In this document: positions 58,032 to 64,000 of the stretch, piece after piece | Layout of the letters: the number at the start of each line of letters is the position of its first letter | Numbering within the stretch: the first letter of the stretch is position 1 | From: Ciona savignyi | Lineage: Eukaryota; Chordata; Ascidiacea; Phlebobranchia; Cionidae | Direction of reading: 5' to 3' | Assembly (NCBI GenBank): GCA_000149265.1 | Contig: CH002813.1 | Span: forward strand, 240,123 to 304,122 | DNA length: 64,000 nucleotides | Position numbers and translations under genes: made by a program | Notes under the pieces: model-generated | Told to the model about the DNA's origin: nothing | Seen by the model: the letters and a program-made list of their open reading frames with translations, nothing else | Database searches by the model: none

Positions 58032-60017
58032 TCAAGCAATGAAACAAGAAAAAAATAATAAAAATAATAATAAAGTGGTTATTAGGTATTTGTAGCGACA
58101 CAAGATGTAAAAATGTCCCCACGGTTGACCGTAAAATGCCCCGTCTATTATTTGACTTAATCTGGGGTATCTGCCGATTGGGTTTACGAAGCCCGCGCCC
58201 AACATTAGGAGATTTAGCTCTGCGTGCATACGAGGTCTAGGCTTAGGCTTATCAGGTTGCGATTTGGGTAACACGTCGGTATTTTTGTTTTTGTTACGGC
58301 GTCCGAAAAATCGTTTTTTAATTGTAGACAAAGTCAAAATAAGTCCCCAGTACATAGCAGCCGTAAGCAATGCCGAAACGAGAGCGTTGACTATCGGATT
58401 GGTGATTGCCGAAAGACCGATCAAGAATGCATGTTTGGCAACCTTATCAACAGACTTTCCAACGAATGTGGGATCTGCATCAGCTGTCTCATTAACTTCC
58501 TCATTCAGGAGTTCATTGATCTTCTCCGATGTAACTTGCGACTGAGTGATTGAACCAAGGATTGCGTTGAAGTCCTCCAATCCCATCGACGACAAAGGAA
58601 ATTGCTTCGAAAGTGAAACAAAATCTAAGCCCTGATTGGTTCTTCAATCGGAGTTAGTGAGGGAAAAATAGGCCGAACATGGACATCAGCATGTTCTAAA
58701 GTATAGTTATCATACAAGTAGAACTTATCGTTTACACGAAATGTAAATGTCCTGCCGGGTGTATAGTGCTCAACTAATCTTACACCTTCATAGACCACAT
58801 CGTTTTTCATGACTTGACCGATTCGTAAGGTACCATTACTATCGGTAAAGCTAAGGAGAGGACGAATGGAGAAGTAGGATTTATATTGGAGACTGTGTCG
58901 TAATGTGGCATTTATTTGCTCACATACAATTTCAGTAATAACATCTCCAACAGTAATTGCAGCTCGGGAATTTCCCATAATGGCTGAGAGCACTTCACTA
59001 GGAAACTGTCTTCCAGTGATTGAATAGAGAGCAGCGAGTAAATTTTGCAGTTCACATTCTAGGAATAAAGTGTCCACAGATTGCTGAATTGCCAATTCTT
59101 GAACCACCGCATTGAGTTCGTTGAGATAGCGGCTTTCAGGTCTTGTAGAATTAAATGCTGTCTGTTGGCTGGTGTTTGTCTGGAATTTTTCTAAATCATT
59201 TATGCCTTTGCACGAAAATGGCACAAACATTAATCCACCAAAGTCACAGAAGGAATGTGGATGATAACATAAGCTTGAATATGTTCCGCAATCTGCCCAT
59301 TGTTGAATGGATATCCCCAAGTTCACAAGTTCGAGGCGATAAAGCCTGCCTGAAGAGTTGTAGTGCATGAGAAGTTCGTCGTTGGCTAGAAATTTTGACC
59401 TTGGGCAATCTAGGTTATCCGGAACTTTCCAAACGTAAGTTTTGGAGTTTACATAACAGAAACCTTTACGTATGTCACAATTGGACATAACCGATAGTGC
59501 ACTGTTAATTTTATGGTTTACATGATCGTACTCCATAATTGATTTCATTAACAGCGCATTGGTTACCTCACCGGCAACGTTTCTAGGCCAAGTAAATTTC
59601 TTGGGAACCTTGTTATTGGTTCTCCAAACATCTTTGCCATTTGCTTCCAGTTGACCAATGTTTGGAGCGACGAAAGTTCTCACCCAATCAGCACCCGCAC
59701 CATGATGTGGTGGGCGAATCAATCTTCGTTCTAGTATCTTGCACTTGAGCACCAAAGAAATAATAAGTATTTTGATATTCAATCGTAAATGTTTGGCAGA
59801 CAAATACCTTCACCTTGAGGAAGGCTTCCGCGGGTCTGTAAACATGTGCTTTACACTTTTCAGTGCGGAGCCTTTGCTGTTTTACACAAGGTTTTGTTTT
59901 GGGAATATAATATTCAGCTTGGGATAAATGTTGGTGACAGAGCTTTACTTGAATCTCCCCGATGGCGACTGTACCCCAAATTTGAGTCAGCACGACAAGA
60001 ATAAGAACGGCCAACAT
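58032..60017 (-). pseudogene. Env-like membrane glycoprotein gene in three frames
   Basis: The first ATG (60017) is 10 bp after the pol stop and opens with a hydrophobic signal segment (LAVLILVVLTQIW). Piece 1 runs to 59688, piece 2 occupies 59803-58625 in another frame, and piece 3 about 58640-58032 in a third. Piece 2 has regularly spaced Cys and several N-x-S/T sequons, as in a surface glycoprotein. Piece 3 has a long membrane segment (NPIVNALVSALLTAAMYWG) followed by a basic tail (KKRFFGRRNK), as in a viral fusion-subunit anchor. The order signal, Cys-rich ectodomain, anchor and tail supports env. The viral source of the env is not identified. Two frame breaks make this copy non-functional. 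Confidence 0.75.
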
Positions 60018-60710
60018 CGTTTTGTATTTAAAGTTCGTAGTCCTGTAAATGTCTCGGTCGGAATACTTGTCTTCCAAATCTAGTTCTTCGTGATTCGGCT
60101 TTTGGCGTTGTTGTTCGATTTAGGTCAATTTCAAGGGCTTCAGCAGAATCGGATGGTTCAGTAATTAAATCAAAGTCGGGATTAATTATATCACTAGGAC
60201 TTATCTCAACCTGTAAAGAAGGTGAAATGGGATTATTATCAGTAGACTCCGAGACAGGAATGAGAACATTCGCAGCTTTTAGTCGATCTACTGTCACAGT
60301 ATTAGGTATCCCATTATAGTCTAGAGTAAAGAATTTAGCATCCCTTTTTAAAACTTTAAACGGCCCATCATATGGTCTTTGCAGTGGTCTTCTAACCGCG
60401 TCATGTCTGACATATACATGGCTGCAAGACTGAAGTTTGTCGTCTAAATACACAGCTCGGGGACCTGGTATACGGGGTGGTATGGCTTTAAGATTCCTCA
60501 TGAAAGTCTTAAAACGGCTCACATATTCGTGGGAGTCCAAATCATTCCCAAGATTATCCGTGTCAACGAATTCACCCGGTAACCGGAGACTAGTTCCATA
60601 AACAAGTTCTGCTGATGAATATCCGACGTCTTCTTTGATAGAGTTTCTGATTCCTAAAAGAACCAAACCAAGATTAGCATACCAATCTTGAGGACTCTCC
60701 TGGGCTTTAA

Positions 60711-61593
60711 CCCTTTAACTGCCGGCTGTTTTTTAGGTCATTTTTTGGCTAAGTCACCTTAGGTTAGAAGCTTCTGTTCAAAAAACTATTGATGTTAGCA
60801 TTATATGATCAACAGAAAAGTTGTTCAGTAATAAATTTTCTTTTTTTTAACATTATTAAAATGTTGATGACGTCATGCATTGGGCAATGACGTCATGTGT
60901 TTCTATTTAGATCAACAAAAACCATCTTTTTTTTTCATTTACAAACAAAACAGTATGTAGCAAAGTTATTTATGATTATCTTTGGAACATGTTTGTACTA
61001 CACTTTTTGTGATGACGTCAAAACTTGACTGATGACGTCGTAATACGCAAATCCAATTTTTTTTTTTTTTGCAATCGCTCAATGAAACACAAACACATAG
61101 CCACAGGAAAACAAAACTGCTGCAAAACAGCTTCAAAAAGGTTCTTCATGGCTAGAACTACTCGAAAATGAAGCACAAGTGCTTCCAGAATCATTATCAG
61201 CCAACAAAAGGGCAGTTTCTTCAACAGAATACCTGTTTTTACCCTCCATGAGCTCAAAAAATAGCCTAATCCAAAATGTACAAGCGAAAAACGAAAGGTT
61301 TGTTTTCAAACTAAACAAGCGAACCATGACGACAATAGTTATCAACTAATCGGGGACTAAAATCAAAATTAAAACTAATTAATACAACTAAAAATCACAC
61401 ATATATGTATACATTTTTTAAACTCAAATAACTAAAAAATATCAAATGCAAACCTATATATCATCTTATATTGGTAAACGCAGAAATTATTCAGCTCTCC
61501 AGCGCCATCTCACTGATCAAAATCGGCCATATACTTTTTTACTTATGTAATTTTTGGCGCTGTCGACTTGAGTCGACAGCGGCAGTTAAAGGG
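60711..61593. mobile_element. piggyBac-type element, 883 bp, inserted in the gypsy integrase
   Basis: Left end CCCTTTAACTGCCGGCTGT, right end in reverse CCCTTTAACTGCCGCTGTCG, flanked by TTAA on both sides (60707-60710 and 61594-61597). CCCTTT ends with a TTAA target are the mark of piggyBac. The gypsy integrase frame is in register on the two sides once the element and one TTAA are left out, which confirms the borders. Internally deleted: only a short N-terminal transposase-like frame remains. Confidence 0.92.
61133..61249 (-). pseudogene. piggyBac transposase N-terminal remnant
   Basis: An ATG opens 38 codons with RYSVEETALLLADNDSGST and a Ser run, then stops. Acidic N-termini of the type ALALL-D-DSD are usual for piggyBac transposases (PGBD family). 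The DDD catalytic core is missing. Probably the leftover of an internal deletion. Confidence 0.5.
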
Positions 61594-64000
61594 TTAAGAG
61601 AAGTCTTTAGCTGCCGATGTAATCGTTCAACTTGGCCGTTCGCGCAAGGTCTGTACGCACACGTGTGTTGAAGCTTAGCTCCTAAAAATTCTGCAGGTTT
61701 GTGAAACAAATTGGATGTAAAATTCTTTCCCCTGTCTGTCGTTATTATGCCAGGCGTGCCAAAACGGCTTACCCAGTGAAGCAAAAATGCATTACTGATT
61801 GTCTCAGCCTTGATGTCGGTTAGACAAATTACTTCTGGCCATCTAGTAAAACGATCTACACAAGTGAGTAAATAAGTATAACCGCTAGACGGTGGTAAAG
61901 GTCCAACGATATCCAAATGTACATGATAGAATCTTGCAACAGGCAATTTAAATCTGGCTAAAGGTGCTTGATTGTGTCGAATGATCTTTGATCTTTGGCA
62001 GGCTTCACAGAGTCGACACCAGTTCCGTATATCAGTGTTCATGCTCGTCCACACAAAACGTTCACGAATGAGTTTCGTAGTGCTCCTTATTCCCAGATGT
62101 GACAAAGAATGAATCTTCTGAAATACCTTTTTCTGAAGAGAAACAGGAAAAACGGGTCTTGGTTTACCTGTAGAAATATCGCACAATAGAGAGACATCAT
62201 ATAAGAACTCTTCTTCGATTGCTTTAAAGTTTCTATGGAAGCATCATTCTTCTGAGCTGCTGCCATCTCACGATAATTGAATGAATCCTGAGCTTGAAAA
62301 ATGCTGTTCACTTCAATCCTGGATAATGCATCCGCAACGATATTTCGAGTGGCAGGGAGATATTGAATGTCCGACGTATACTCAGAAACATAAGCCAAAT
62401 GTCTGGCTTGGCGTCTAGCATTTTCACGTGGAGTGTGAAACGCACTAAGAAGTGGCTTGTGGTCAGTCATAATAGTAAATTCCCGTCCTTCGAGGAAATA
62501 TCTAAAGTGTTTAACTGCAAGATAAGCTGCAAGCAATTCTCTATCAAACGCCGAATATTTTACCTGGCGTACGTTAAAAGCTTTAGAAAAGAAGGCTAGA
62601 GGTTGCCACGTATTGTCGATTTTTTGCTGTAGAACACCTCCAGCTGCGATCATTGAAGCATCCACCACAAGCGCTGTTTGGGCATTTGGTGCAGGAAATG
62701 TTAACATAGTCGCTCTGGCAAGTTTAATCTTCATCCTGTTAAACGCTTCTTCTTGATCTTTGTCCCAAGGAATAGCGAATTTTCCATTTTTCTTTGGTGT
62801 GAGAAGCTGGTTCAATGGTTTAGCTATCTCAGCACAATTAGGAATAAAACGGAAGTAGAAATTTACCATACCCAGGAAACGTCGTAGCTGTTTCATAGTG
62901 CTGGGTTGGGGAAAGTCTTTAATGACTTGAATCTTTTCTTCCAGAGGTTCTATTCCGTCCGTCGTAATCCGGTGTCCTAAACAATTCATGGTCGTCACAC
63001 CAAACTCACATTTTGCAGGGTTCACCACAACTCCATTGTCTCTCAAGCGCTGAAAGAATATCCTGAGATGCTCTTTGTGTTCCTGTTCGCTTGAACTTGC
63101 TATGAGAACGTCGTCTAAATAGCAGTAACAAAAATCCAACCCTCTGAGAATGTCGTCCATGAATCTCTGGAACGAATTGGCCGCGCAACGTAAACCGAAA
63201 GGCATCTTGAGAAATTCAAAAGCACCAAAAGGCGTCGAAATTGCGGTCTTGTGTATATCCTCAGGATCAACAGGAATATGGTAGTACGCTTTCATTAAAT
63301 CGATTTTTGAAAATATCTGTACCCCATGCAAGGAATTCACAAAGTCGTGAATGTGAGGGATTGGATACCTGTCCGGGACAGTTATGGCGTTCAATCGTCG
63401 ATAGTCTCCACACAACCTCCAAGTATGATCCTTTTTTGGGAACCATTAATAAAGGTGATGCCCAGTTGCTATCGGATCTTCTCACAATTCCCAACTCAAG
63501 CATGTGCATAAATTCATCCTTCGCAATCTTGCTCATTTCCGGAGATAAACGTCGAGGTCTACAGAAAACTGGGTTTCCTTTTGTTATGATCTTATGAGTT
63601 ACCTTGTGTTTTACCTCGGGAATTTTCTGTTTAGGTTTCGTGACGTCCGAAAATTCTTGCAATATCGCTTCATAACCATTTCCAGCAATTGGTGAAACGA
63701 AATTAGCCGAAATTAACGTATTTATGCCGGAATTTTCGCCTTTTATCCGTTTATTGGTGCGAGCAATAGATACTATTCTTGTCTTTAAATCTACAGTCAA
63801 ATTAAAATGCTCAAGAAAGTCGGCACCCAATATAGGCAATTCCACCTCGACAATAGTAAATATCCAGGGATATTTTTCGTCATGGCCAAAATCCAGTTTA
63901 ACAAATCGCTCACCGTATGTTGCTAGGGCTGATCCATTTGAAGCAATTAAGTCTCGTCCGATATTTCGTCTGGTCCGGTCGTCTCTTATAGGTGGTATGA

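Larger units (their letters stand above)
57414..64000 (-). mobile_element. Env-bearing Ty3/gypsy element (retrovirus-like), degenerate, 5' part off the window
   Basis: Read on the minus strand from the right edge: protease end, reverse transcriptase, RNase H, integrase, then an env-like reading frame in three pieces, a purine tract and a 3' LTR. Pol carries at least two frame breaks (near 63420 and 62090-62190) and an 883-bp piggyBac-type insertion; env carries two breaks. So the copy cannot produce its proteins as it stands. Env-bearing gypsy elements are known in tunicates (the Tor elements of Oikopleura), which fits. Gag and the 5' LTR lie beyond 64000. Confidence 0.88.
60028..64000 (-). 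pseudogene. Ty3/gypsy pol (protease end, RT, RNase H, integrase), broken
   Basis: From the right edge: end of the aspartic protease (ILGADFL, 63845-63825), then the RT start (VPKKGS) in one frame to about 63420. RT then continues in another frame from 63415: [17 protein letters not shown] (first catalytic Asp), [13 protein letters not shown] and YLDD. RNase H follows ([33 protein letters not shown]), ending at 62087. Integrase starts in a third frame at 62186: HHCC (HSLSHLG, CRLCEAC), LDIVGPLPPS, TTDRGKNF and GQVERLHR. At 61597-60707 it is cut by a piggyBac-type element. The same frame resumes after it with the C-terminal part, including a GPF module (RPYDGPFKVL), to a stop at 60028. The YLDD in place of the commoner YIDD is a minor gypsy variant. 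Confidence 0.9.

Overview
The window is eukaryotic, with spliced genes, AATAAA signals, a piece of 18S rDNA and LTR and DNA transposons. It looks like an animal of the tunicate (ascidian, Ciona-like) type. That assignment is inference: it rests on compact genes mixed with a tRNA-headed SINE, env-bearing Ty3/gypsy elements and orphan 7TM genes, and I could not run a search. Two runs of N (16861-17581 and 49770-49869) mark assembly gaps.

Layout. 1-2080: 3' end of a Ty3/gypsy element (integrase plus 3' LTR). 3512-8913 (+): five-exon gene with a C2-like domain and a long Ser-rich tail, carrying one apparent frameshift. 11772-27116 (+): 21-exon gene that I assign to MMS22L, the TONSL partner in replication-fork repair. 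Its introns hold many SINE copies, a long-TIR element with a THAP exon, and a minisatellite hairpin. 30922-31639 (-): two-exon gene for a secreted, dibasic-rich preproprotein of unknown family, with a TATA box and poly(A) signal. 36669-38231 (-): THG1L (tRNA-His guanylyltransferase), last exon(s) not found. 39486-41547 (-): ELP3, complete. 41833-43956 (-): SF3B2, complete and intronless. 47848-48780 (+): intronless 7TM receptor-like gene. 49223-51151: a CAGTAGAAC-type MITE region present twice around an 18S/ITS1 fragment, most likely a mis-join. 54936-56453 (-): intronless WSC plus sulfotransferase gene (WSCD-like). 57414-64000 (-): degenerate env-bearing Ty3/gypsy element whose integrase region is split by a piggyBac-type insertion at TTAA.

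How the genes relate. The host genes are ordinary housekeeping and signalling genes, each acting on its own: tRNA modification (ELP3 for wobble uridine, THG1L for the -1 G of tRNA-His), U2 snRNP splicing (SF3B2), fork repair (MMS22L), Golgi sulfation (WSCD-like) and cell-surface signalling (7TM, secreted precursor). SF3B2 and ELP3 lie head to tail 285 bp apart with no AATAAA seen between them. The mobile fraction is rich: two gypsy elements, a long-TIR element with a THAP exon, a pogo/Tigger-type MITE, a piggyBac derivative, at least 19 SINE pieces, and two further repeat types.
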